A DNA stretch of 64,000 nt from Tubiluchus corallicola (lineage: Eukaryota; Priapulida; Priapulimorpha; Priapulimorphida; Tubiluchidae), in contig JAQGDQ010000687.1 in assembly GCA_030141605.1 (NCBI GenBank), forward strand, positions 48,675 to 112,674, in the 5' to 3' direction. A program made the position numbers and the translations under genes. Below, one piece after another: positions 53,401-64,000 of the stretch. Within the stretch, counting starts at the first letter, position 1, and each line of letters starts with the position of its first letter. Below the pieces are notes generated by a model. The model was not told the origin of the DNA, made no database searches, and was given only the letters and a program-made list of their open reading frames with translations.

Positions 53401-53997
53401 GCGAGGCGTGCTGTGTCTAGTATCTGTGACAAAATGTCAGCACACCGTTATCCCTTCATCACTGTCGCTTTCTTTTTTTACAGTACGTGTTAAATATTGT
53501 TGTCGTTATTGTTGCTGTTGATGCTTTTGTTTTTGACTGTGTTGCTGCAGGTTTTTCTTTGTTATTGTTGCCGAAATTTTTAGTGGCAGTAGAGCCTGTT
53601 ATTGGTCTAACAGCAACACATAAAATGCTTATTCAGGATAAATCACGATAAAACTATTTAGAGTCCTAACTTAAAAAAACAGACAAACAAACACACATTA
53701 TATATATGCCTACAGTTACAAGTAACTTGCAACACAACATACGCAATAAAAAGAATGCAAAAGCGTAATTAATAAATGGTTTACGCAAAAAAATTGTTGA
53801 TGCCACTGTTGCTGTTAGTGATGAACTATTTATTGCTGCCCTTGGAAGGAGATTGCTGTCAGGAAACGAGATAAATGGAACACTGCTATTCTTTAGAACA
53901 TCGTTCTTTGCAAAATAAGAGCTTTTTTCAGGCGTAACAACCCTACATAGCATGTGTCTTTGTCTGTCAATGTGTACAGAAACAGTTTATGTTATAT

Positions 53998-54045
53998 ATA
54001 AACCACACATACATACGCACACGCACACGCAACACACACACACAT
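53998..54045. repeat. (CA)n microsatellite
   Basis: CACATACATACGCACACGCACAC grading into ACACACAC. Confidence 0.9.
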
Positions 54046-54227
54046 TTTGCTAATTAACAGCTGATACTAACCCTCACATTATTACATTTCCTCTATCAGC
54101 CAAAAGGCAGGCTTCTCTGCTTCCCACTAGAAATGGTCAACTTCCTGTGAAACACAAGAATCTACTAAACGGGTGTAATAGCATACTCTTGTTACCAACA
54201 GAAAAAAGGTACAAAAAAGCACAGGCA

Positions 54228-54385
<158 letters not shown>

Positions 54386-57300
54386 CTCTCGTTCTCAATT
54401 ACTTCTTTTCCCGAAAGGTCTCCACAAGGTGGTTTCTTTGTTGTAAACAGGCAGTGGTGTTTCAGTCTCATTTTCACCCATTCCATATAAACTTACATAC
54501 GATGATGATGATGATGATGATTAATGAGAATAGTGGTTTTGCCCATAAAATAAATTACTGGTGAAAATTAATGCAATTCATTCAATCACTGTTAAAAGCA
54601 GCTGTTGTGGAGTACGCATGGTAGAAGCCGTCGCAAACTCATTAAATATTCATAATGACTGGCGTGCACGCAAGATAGAGAACATTACCAAGCATTAACA
54701 AGTAACTGGTCAGACGAATTACCTTGAGCCTTTATTCCAGCAGGCGTGAATATTTTGTGTGTCAGGAGTCTACGGTATCATTTCCTCCTAGCTCTAGAGC
54801 CTAAAAGAGTGGTTCAGAGAAGTTGGAAAATATACATGCCTATATTTTGAAGAGAGAAGTTGTCCTCAGGGGACTCACGGGAGGCATAAGTTGGTCCCAT
54901 CCTCTTGTCGCATTAACTTATGTCTAACTAGATGAGGAATTAATTGGATTACCTTATAAACGTATGTATTTAACCAAAATCGACTTTTTAGCTTTTATGG
55001 TCTTAACACACTTTCAAAGTGTTACAAAAAGTAAATGTACTGATGCAGAATACTCCATTTAAAATGGCCATTAAAACACAGAAATAATATCTCCCTAGTA
55101 AAGTGCCGCAAGATTCTAAACACGCCTAAATAAGTAACAATGTCCTCTTTTTAGTCAGTGAAGATAGCCAACATGCTGAGAACTTCTAGACTGTGGCTCT
55201 ACTAATTAAAGTCAAGGAAAAGCGTCAGGGAGTCAGGTAACGCCAAGATTAGCGCGAGGAACGGTAAGTAATGAAATTAGCGTCAAGAATGGCGTCTAAC
55301 ATTAACAATGTCAAGCAAAATGCGAAGAAAAAAATTACATATAGTATATACACTAATTAATACAGTTCCAAAATCCTTGACGTTCTTTTATACTGAACTT
55401 GTTTTCTTTTGTCGTACTTTGCGCTCCTTGGTGCTTCCTTGACATCATGGTGGTTTAGGATGCCAAATGGTAGGGCCTCAAATAGCTGCCAGGCATTCGA
55501 AAAGGTGGTATATTCAAATGTGCATTAAAATATATTGTTACAAATTCAATCAAACATCTATACCTAAATATGTTTTTGCTTTTGAGTCAGGACAACCGAC
55601 ATGCTGCACATAACACGAATATCTATAAGAATTATGAAGATGGCCATCATGTCGTGGAATCAACACTAAAAAGCTGCAGCCACAAAGTGGTCTTAAATAA
55701 CGAAAGACCTGAATAGTCTGACTTACTTGCAATTACAGCTTACAATGGCTCTTTTTTAAACCGATTTTCTAAACAAATTCGTGAATTTTAATTTTGCATT
55801 TTGCAAACCGAAATAAGCTGCTCACTAGACTTTCTTTGTAACTTTTTTCTAAATAAACGAAATTTGCTGTTCAATAATGACAACGTAGCTGTTAACGAAA
55901 ATTAACCGTGAATCTAAATTATCTAATGAAAGTTCGTTTACTCGCGCGAAGTAACACACACGAATTTATTAAATAATTAATAAAGCTCGTGAATTTCTTA
56001 AAAGGGGAAAAGGCAAATGGCTGTTATGGGAAACTAGGGAACCATAAAAATACCACGCAAAACTATACTGTACAAGGCATAGATTCCTTAGTCTTTATAT
56101 ATCCTTTTCAAAAATTGATGCAATGATTTCGTCCTTATGCGGCTCAGAGTCAGTAGAAAACTGTTATATGGCAAAGATCTTCGATACTGTTCCTATTTTA
56201 CATTGTCCTCCAACAATCGGTTAGCCATTACACTTTTACATTAGCTCTTCTTAGAGAATGATTTTTTTACTGCAAGTCAAATGAAAGGAAGAATTTTTTT
56301 CGATAGATCTTATTTGACTTAATATACTAATAGATTGTTGAAACTTCCAAAAGCACTTTATTAAAGTGTCATTACAAATAATAATTACTAATCCCACTTA
56401 GGCCTGTATACAAAGAAACTAACTTGCATATATTGGCATGCCGTTAGGTGTAATAGGCCTATTCCCAGTGTGCTGGATTTTCCATTTCCCAGTTTAGAGT
56501 TCTTCCTCTGACTCAGATTCTTGCCTAATTTCTCCCCTTGAAAAATTACCCCCCGCCCCCGAAGGTAATGTCTGACAATCACTGGTGTAGACATTGACAA
56601 TCTAAATGCTCTGAAATCAAATTCTAAGGTCAATTCTGTTTTTGCTCTTTACTAAGTCTCGAGTTAAAATCTTTTTACTTCACGATTTTCCAGGTTGCTT
56701 CGAGAATTTATCAAAATTAAGTTCTGAAAAATTTTCTTTCTCTACTTGAGCAAGGGCGCTTTCAACTTGGATCGTTAATCGCCTTTAGGATCCTTTTGCC
56801 ACAATATAGCAATAGGCTTCTTCTACTATAGGTCTATAATCTAGATAAATGGCTGTCATCTTTTAAGAGCAAGCGTGCTCGGCAATCTAAAAGTAGTTCG
56901 GCGGACGCCAATAGCCGTGGATTCATGAACTAGATGAACATTTCATGGCTTTGTTCCGAAAAGCTTGTCAAATAATAACGTTAACAGTGTACGAGGAGCT
57001 CCAACATCTTTATTGAGTTTTTACAACATGGTTCAGCTTTTTTAAAGAAGATTCGTATAATGCCTTTCACAAATTATCACAAAACGAACTGAAAGATGAT
57101 TCGCAAATGTAGCTATTGCTATAGCTGTGCGAGGCTTCATTTATTAAGCAGAGCTCAGCAAAATATTTTTCGAAGTGCAACGATGTTGTTAAAATTTAAT
57201 GTCTCGGGATTAATAACACGGGCAAAATCATTATTAATTGATTATTAATTTCATTTCTACAACAAATAAACATAAATGAATTAGATGCCTTGCAAAAGGC

Positions 57301-57440
57301 GCACGTATGCCAATTTCATTTGCTTTTTTCATTATCAAGCTATTTGCTGCTGTTAGCGACTGGTCAAGCTATTTATTAGTTTCTTGATTAGCGGTGATCA
57401 GCATTTATTGTTGAAATATGCTGAACTAAATAGGCCTGAC
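54386..57440. other. Non-coding stretch, no confident gene
   Basis: The 60-codon minus frame at 55550-55732 has several Cys and balanced composition, but no convincing splice sites or known family. GATGATGATGATGATGATGATT-type repeat is at about 54499. Nothing else recognised. Confidence 0.4.
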
Positions 57441-57640
57441 GACCAATAAATAAATAAATAAATGAATATGTAAAATTACCTGGGGCAAACATCTCATTTA
57501 TCAATTCAATATGTCATTTATTCATTTGGTCGGCAGTTCGCCTGTCCGTCTATTTAACGTCTATCTAAATTCTGAGACTCACAAAAACGCACAACCACCC
57601 CTTCGTCTATGCAGTCACTTATTCAGCATTCGTTTCTTCA

Positions 57641-57866
<226 letters not shown>

Positions 57867-58296
57867 TCTCATTCTTTCTTTTCTTCTTCTCCCTTTTTTC
57901 TTTCTTCGTGACTGGACAAATTTAATTCTGTCTCTGCATAACATCACTAAGATGGTTAACAATTAAAACAAAAGTTGGAACATTGTAATCTTAAAAATGC
58001 GGAAAAAAAACCTGAAAAATCGCATGTTACTGCACCAAACGGAAACGTGTAGTTACTGTTATCTTTTTGCTTGAAGCACGCTTAAAGGAAAGTGATTAGG
58101 GAATTTATTCAGGTGGTGGTATTTTCCTACACTCTCAGCTGGAACATAGATTTACGAAGCTAATCTGTGTGTGTATTTGCGAATATAAATATGCAATGAA
58201 TCTTGGATGCAGTAGTCGACAACAGATCAAGGGTGATAAACACGCATGCATGCCACACCAAGGGAGGTCGTGTTAGTATTGTTCACTTTTTGCAGG

Positions 58297-58492
58297 CTTG
58301 CCAAATAAAAAGGAATATAGTCACACAAATTTTAACCATTTCTCACAAGTAGCAGAACTTGAGGACAAGCCAGAAAGAAATGCAGACGAAGAAACTGTTG
58401 GAAATTTACAAAATGCAAAAGCCGACACGCACGTTTGCTTTAGCATAATACGCCGCAATTCGATTTCATGCATGCACGGTATTTTATTGTAA
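58297..58492 (+). other. Exon-like open frame, unassigned
   Basis: A good acceptor (TTCACTTTTTGCAG ending about 58295) precedes an open frame LPNKKEYSHTNFNHFSQVAE then LEDKPERNADEETVGNLQ, ending at TAA. Hydrophilic; no family recognised and no partner exon seen. Chance is possible. Confidence 0.2.
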
Positions 58493-58642
58493 AGCGTTGC
58501 TAGCCAAGAATATTACTTTTGCTTTCGACCAATACGTTATGATTATTATAAACCACTGTCTCTTGTCACGTTGCTAACTTTGTATGCAAGAGAAAAGGGA
58601 CTAATGTTGCACACTGTCGGAAATAGGAGCATTACAATTCAT

Positions 58643-58879
58643 GTATATGGTAAAATGGTTAATGTTGTACAGTGGCTAATGTCGGGCAATGAACTTTAGG
58701 CTTTACTATAATTGCAGTAGTACAGACACTGTTTTTTCCTCTCCTTTTAATCCTTTACTAATAAAGGATAGGAAAAACCAGTGAGCGTACCACATCGTTA
58801 TTTTTAGTAAAACGTGAAACTCATTGTCCGACATTAGCCACTTTATTACCATATATTTTAACCATTTTACCACATATAG
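58643..58879. repeat. Nested hairpin at the outer edge of the large inverted repeat
   Basis: TATATGGTAAAATGGTTAA...AGTGGCTAATGTCGGGCAATG (58643-58691) is mirrored by CATTGTCCGACATTAGCCAC...TTAACCATTTTACCACATAT (about 58822-58879). About 100 bases lie between the arms. Confidence 0.85.
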
Positions 58880-60015
58880 TATTGCTTCTGTTTATACAAG
58901 AGCAAACGCAGCGCTGATCTACATGTAACACTGCTGAAGAAGGAATAAAGCCCATCCTACTCAAGTGCGAAATGGCCAAGGAATCCTAATTGAGACGCTA
59001 AGACATAACAGTTCGGCATCGTTACGACGGTTTGTAACCGGCCGCAGCGAAGCCAACAATTTGCGTAATAGAACTCATTTACACGGCTGGATTGTCAATG
59101 AGGCACTAGGAATACCCACAATTGGAGTTATTTCACGGACGTCTTCCCACATGCTCGTTCAATTGTGAGACTGCAAACCAGCAATGACTTTGCGGGGCGA
59201 TTAAGAATTAATTGCGTTGCGCAAACTGATTATACACCACTAAGAATTTCAGCGCAACAGTTGTACTGTGAAAGTACAAGAGGCGAAAAGGCTACTGTGA
59301 CAGAATAATGAATGTATGAGAGAAAACTTTTTGAGAAGTTTCACATTTTACTTAATTTATGAGCCTAATTTAGCAATTGCATAATTGCACTGAGTAAAAA
59401 TTTCATAAACGTTTGAACACTTGTCCTATGACAAGAGAACATAATCTGTTATAGTATTCTATTGCTATACAATAGATCTGTTGTGTATACATAAACTTCT
59501 GGAGCTTTAGTATTCTTGACATATCATAGACAAAAATATCTCTGTCTAATAGAATTGGAGATTGAATTGTGTAGCTGTTAACCGGATACAATAAATAAAT
59601 CAAGAAAAAGGCTAGGGGATTAAGAATTATTTGTCGCGCCGCTACATGATCACTTTTCATAAAACAAATTATATGCACATTAAGTCACATATGCCAAAAA
59701 CGAAATTCTGAGACTCACAAACTAATTACTATCAGGCCTTTGTTTAATGTATGGAAACTACATTAAATTTTATTTCTTATTTTCATTTTTTATTTCAGCT
59801 TCTAAATTTCCACTTATAGTCGATCGCGCTAAGGCTATCGCGTTTGCTTAAATACATGAGCCAAGAAGCAGCAAATTTGCTGTATAATTCTGACATCCTT
59901 TAGCATTCCTATGAGTTTACCTATGACATTAGTCTATATGCCGCCAATAGAGGCATACGTCTACATAAATATTCCTGATGTGCTATACAGACTGTAATTA
60001 CTGTCAATTAAATGC
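58703..60015 (+). repeat. Left arm of a large inverted repeat (~1.3 kb)
   Basis: Reverse complement of 62669-64000. The arms share frames of identical wording (58965-59168 with 63538-63741; 59403-59678 with 63009-63341), differing at only a few residues. A roughly 20-base insertion near 63270 in the right arm is the main indel. The frames are not recognised as proteins. Confidence 0.93.
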
Positions 60016-62668
60016 TGAAGTCTGGTTGCAACCAATATTGACATGGATTGTTGACAGAGCTGATGCTTTTTTCATGGCCATCTTTTCGGCCATCTTGAGA
60101 AGCTTGGCCCTATTGGTACTATCGTAAATCCATGACGTTTAAAATTTAAATATAAGTACCAAAATCCACACCTTATTTACCTTTGATCAATATGCAATAT
60201 AGTTAATATATTATTACACCAGTAGCTGCAGTTATCTTGACATAGGAGCGAAGATTACTGTTCGAAAACTAACAACGATCTTAAAGGGCCATGTTAGATG
60301 GATTCCTTAGGTCCCACTATCGTTAAGTAGATGTCATAATGCCCGCTTAATGTTCATTTTCTGGGAATTTCTTTTGATTTATAATGTTTACGTTAAAACT
60401 TGGCAGCCATTTCGTTTTTTGCGTTTTTGACCCTTTTACGCTAATTTTTCAAGATTTCAAATGTTGTTTCGGATTCAGTTTAGTCAAATTGATGAGACTG
60501 TCTTTGTTGCTCATTTTCAGAAAAAAATCGCCTCCAACGTTTGCCTCTTTTTATAAATCGCTCTAGTCTAACCATGCTAATTCCAGCAAATTTCAATTTA
60601 GTGCTAACATTTTGCATCAGGTGTAAATTATATGAAGAGTTTCAAAGCAAGTGTGTAATAATGAACCTGGTAATTGCAAGGAGCAAATTTGTAATTAATT
60701 AACACATAAACAATAATTAATTTAAGCAATGCACTACATGATCATGTGAAATTAAGCACTTGAGCTGCTTCTGGTTGAGCATAAGTGTATTCATTAATGA
60801 TTAAAGTAAACGGCTTCACTAGTAGAGGCAATATTAACAATAACCTTAAAATAAGCTCTTATTTAATTTTTGCCATTTTAATCTTTTCATTTACTTTTTG
60901 TAGTCTGAACTACATCTGTGGCATCTTCGTAAACCATTAGTATTATAAAAGAAATTTAATATTTCTCACCCCTGAGAGTTATTTTATGTATGTAAAATTC
61001 AATCAACTTTTTGGCAGCTATGCTTATTTTGAGCATCTCGCTTTTTCATTAATGTCAATTAGTATTAATTCCGTTCTTCAATATTAATAACTTCGTCCAT
61101 TATTGTTTAGTATACTAGCATATTCCTTTTCAAAGTATGTACTGCTTCCCATGTACATGAGCGCCACACTGTGAAGGTCTTGGTAACATTTCTTGACTAG
61201 GAAAAATCTATCCCACTGTCTAGATTCAACTTTAACTGGAGTGAGGCAACTTTGAAGACGTGCTACATGTCGCTTATTGCATTTTTATAGGACTACTTTT
61301 TGCTTTCAATGTATACAGAAGCATTAGTTAAGCTTTGAGCAATTTTGGAATACCCATTATGAAAAACTTGAATAACTAGCATTATATCGAACTCTTCAGC
61401 TTGATTTAAGAAGACTTTCCCCAGATATATACTATTACGAGAAACTTTTTGTCTTATTCTGTCAGTAATAGAATCGGCTCTTCTCATTCGTGCATGTATT
61501 CTCTGGAGCCAATAGTGCTAAACATTGAGAGTACAAAATCACAAAAAATCGACCGTGTCTGCTTGCAGGTACGTACCGCGGGTCTAAACGTGTTTAAAGT
61601 TTATGCTATTTTCATTAACGGTAGTGTTTCCTGGTAATTCTGCCGATAAATTAACGTTCTATCTGGCTTGAGAATAGGAAAATGTCACCAATAGCCCCTC
61701 ACATTAGTAGTTTGTGTGACCGCTGCATGCACATGAATAGCTCAATTGCAACGCATAAATTTTCACAGCATTAATGTAAAAACCTTTGCATGCCGTTTTC
61801 TGGAATAGTCTTAACTTTGTATGCCAATAACGAATTCATTTGTAAAAAACTAACTCTTCAACTAACTTTACGATATTGAAAGCGTCACTTACCGCTTAAA
61901 CTTGCTCTGATCTGATGAACCTAAGCATGACCATGTGTGGACCAACATTTGGTAACGTCTTATCAAAATTTGTTGCAAATTTGTAAATTAGTACATTTAG
62001 AGTTGTGACTGATTTTACTCTAGTAACGGGACGATAAGGACCATGAATTCTATAGCAACGGCTGGTCAGAAGTAGTACCTTTTGTCTGCCTAACTAGTGA
62101 AGAGAAAAGTTATACTAAGTGATACTCGTAAAATGTCAAATTTGCTTGGCAGTTCTCGGCCTCTTTGCTCGGCCTGTTGCTTGGCCTCTTTCTTTCATTG
62201 GCTCATCAGACCAACTTTTTATCAATTTTTACGACATTTTTAGAACTATACTAAATTTCTTTTGTTCATCTGTAGGAGAAAAATAGAATAAAAATTAGGG
62301 AGAACATTAGGAAGAAAAATAAGTAGTGACGAACTAAACAAATAAGTTTAAAGATATTTGCGAAAATAGTACTTTTAGAGAGTACGCATAATAGAGGTAT
62401 ACGACTTTTCCAGATTATAAATCACATTTTAACTACCGCAGCCATTTATAACTGTGCCATTACCTAAGCTATCCACCATTACATCTCAAAATGATGATGC
62501 CATTGCTTCATAAACTTGAAACTAATGTGAATATGATAGCTGGCAACGCAATGTAGCCAATGGTCCCATCTGCATCGTGTCAAGTAGTTTTTCAATTACA
62601 TTGTTTCTGTAAACTTGCAGGTATAATTTGGAAATCCCGCAGGGAACACAGTGGCAAACACAACATTG
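60016..62668. other. Spacer between the inverted-repeat arms
   Basis: About 2.65 kb of AT-rich DNA with only short frames (60384-60566, 61293-61487, 61449-61637). No transposase, integrase or polymerase motif seen. Confidence 0.6.
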
Positions 62669-64000
62669 CATTTAATTGACAACAGTAATTACAGTCTGTA
62701 TAGCACATCAGGAATATTTATGTAGACGTATGCCTGTATTGGCGGCCTATAGACTAATGTCATAAGTAAACTCATAGGAATGCTAAAGGATGTCAGAATT
62801 ATACAGCAAATTTGCTGCTTCTTGGCTCATGTATTTAAGCTAACGCGATAGCCTTAGCGCGATCGACTATAAGTGGAAATTTAGAAGCTGAAATAAAAAA
62901 ATGAAAATAAGAAATAAAATTTAATGTAGTTTCCATACATTAAACAAAGGCCTGATAGTAATTAGTTTGTGAGTCTCAGAATTTCTTTTTTGGCATATGT
63001 GACTTAATGTGCATATAATTTGTTTTATGAAAAGTGATCATGTAGCGGCGCGACAAATAATTCTTAATTCCCTAGCCTTTTTCTTGATTTATTTATTGTA
63101 TCCGGTTAACAGCTACACAATTCAATCTCCAATTCTATTAGACGGAGATATTTTTGTCTATGATATGTCAAGAATACTAAAGCTCCAGAAGTTTATGTAT
63201 ACACAACAGATCTATTGTATAGCAATAGAATACTATAACAGATTATGCTCTCTTGTCATAGGACAAGTGTTACAGTGGTATCCAGAAATTCAAAAGTTTA
63301 TGAAATTTTTACTCAGTGCAATTATGCAATTGCTAAATTAGGCTCATAAATTAAGTAAAATGTGAGACTTCCCAAAAAGTTTTCTCTCATACATTCATTA
63401 TTCTGTCACAGTAGCCTTTTCGCCTCTTGTACTTTGACAGTACAACTGTTGCGCTGAAATTCTTAGTGGTGTATAATCAGTTTGCGCAACGCAATTAATT
63501 CTTAATCGCCCCGCAAAGTCATTGCTGGTTTGCAGTCTCACAATTGAACGAGCATGTGGGAAGACGTCCGTGAAATAACTCCAATTGTGGGTATTCCTAG
63601 TGCCTCATTGACAATCCAGCCGTGTAAATGAGTTCTATTACGCAAATTGTTGGCTTCGCTGCGGCCGGTTACAAACCGTCGTAACGATGCCGAACTGTTA
63701 CGTCTTAGCGTCTCAATTAGGATTCCTTGGCCATTTCGCACTTGAGTAGGATGGGCTTTATTCCTTCTTCAGCAGTGTTACATGTAGATCAGCGCTGCGT
63801 TTGCTCTTGTATAAACAGAAGCAATACTATATGTGGTAAAATGGTTAAAATATATGGTAATATAGTGGCTAATGTCGGACAATGAGTTTCACGTTTTACT
63901 AAAAATAACGATGTGGTACGCTCACTGGTTTTTCCTATCCTTTATTAGTAAAGGATTAAAAGGAGAGGAAAAAACAGTGTCTGTACTACTGCAATTATAG
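62669..64000 (-). repeat. Right arm of the large inverted repeat, cut by the window end
   Basis: Starts GCATTTAATTGACAAC, matching the complement of 60015 downward. It is still in register with the left arm at base 64000 (ACTACTGCAATTATAG against CTATAATTGCAGTAGT at 58707), so the true end and any target duplication are outside. Confidence 0.93.

Noticed and set aside
53245-53521. Two Cys-rich + frames
   Set aside because: They coincide with the inverted GTGTCCAAAT minisatellite arm; the Cys come from TGT in the unit.
55550-55732. Minus frame with several Cys, tested as an mGluR upstream exon
   Set aside because: No match to the ligand-binding half of mGluR and no phase 1 donor.
58965-59168. 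67-codon frame duplicated at 63538-63741
   Set aside because: Conserved only because it lies in both arms of a young inverted repeat; no known domain.

Overview
This is animal nuclear DNA: AT-rich, with GT-AG introns, many microsatellites and transposon relics, and gene models that match metazoan families. A group I metabotropic glutamate receptor, Hikeshi, a chitin-binding/LDL-receptor-A protein and a class A GPCR together point to a non-vertebrate bilaterian. A tunicate or another marine invertebrate would fit, but the sequence does not settle the phylum. No operon, phage, CRISPR or bacterial gene is visible.

Four protein-coding loci are supported. (1) Hikeshi, + strand, four exons from 8723 to 15789, is complete (193 or 194 aa). 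(2) An intronless class A (rhodopsin-like) orphan GPCR, + strand, lies at 18541-19800 (419 aa). (3) A secreted protein, + strand, 21590-28034 in five short exons, has a signal peptide, a six-cysteine chitin-binding type 2 domain, an LDL-receptor class A module and a short Cys-Val-Leu-Pro-Asp-Cys segment. That is the N-terminal layout of insect-type chitin deacetylases, but a stop codon follows and no deacetylase domain is visible. An alternative 3' end at 24106 has its own poly(A) signal. (4) A group I (mGluR1/5-like) metabotropic glutamate receptor, - strand, has ten exons from 45346 down to 30539. They cover the second part of the ligand-binding domain, the cysteine-rich domain, the 7TM domain and a long tail. 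The N-terminal exon(s) are not in the window. Genes 3 and 4 converge on about 2.5 kb of intergenic DNA.

The rest is repeat-rich. 1-8700 holds a degenerate short-repeat region, a six-motif compound microsatellite, a LINE reverse-transcriptase relic, a hairpin and a dispersed ~0.13 kb unit repeat. The Hikeshi first intron holds a LINE endonuclease relic, a candidate inverted-repeat element and tRNA-like SINE debris. mGluR introns carry a non-autonomous hAT element with a perfect 8-bp target duplication (35709-36858), a foldback element with minisatellite arms and a 9-bp duplication (33723-35350), a tRNA-like relic and a 103-bp tandem duplication. The region 45.4-64 kb has no confident exon. It contains microsatellites, a second foldback-like repeat (52.55-53.4 kb) and a large inverted repeat with arms of about 1.3 kb (58.7-60.0 and 62.7-64.0 kb) running off the window end.

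The most unusual signals are the apparent chitin-deacetylase N-terminus without a catalytic domain, and a recurrent architecture of degenerate minisatellite arrays facing their own reverse complement (33.7-35.4, 52.5-53.4, 43.9-44.7 and 0.06-0.9 kb), of which one has a clear target-site duplication. All exon models were built by eye from frame, splice sites and family resemblance. No database search or alignment program was used.
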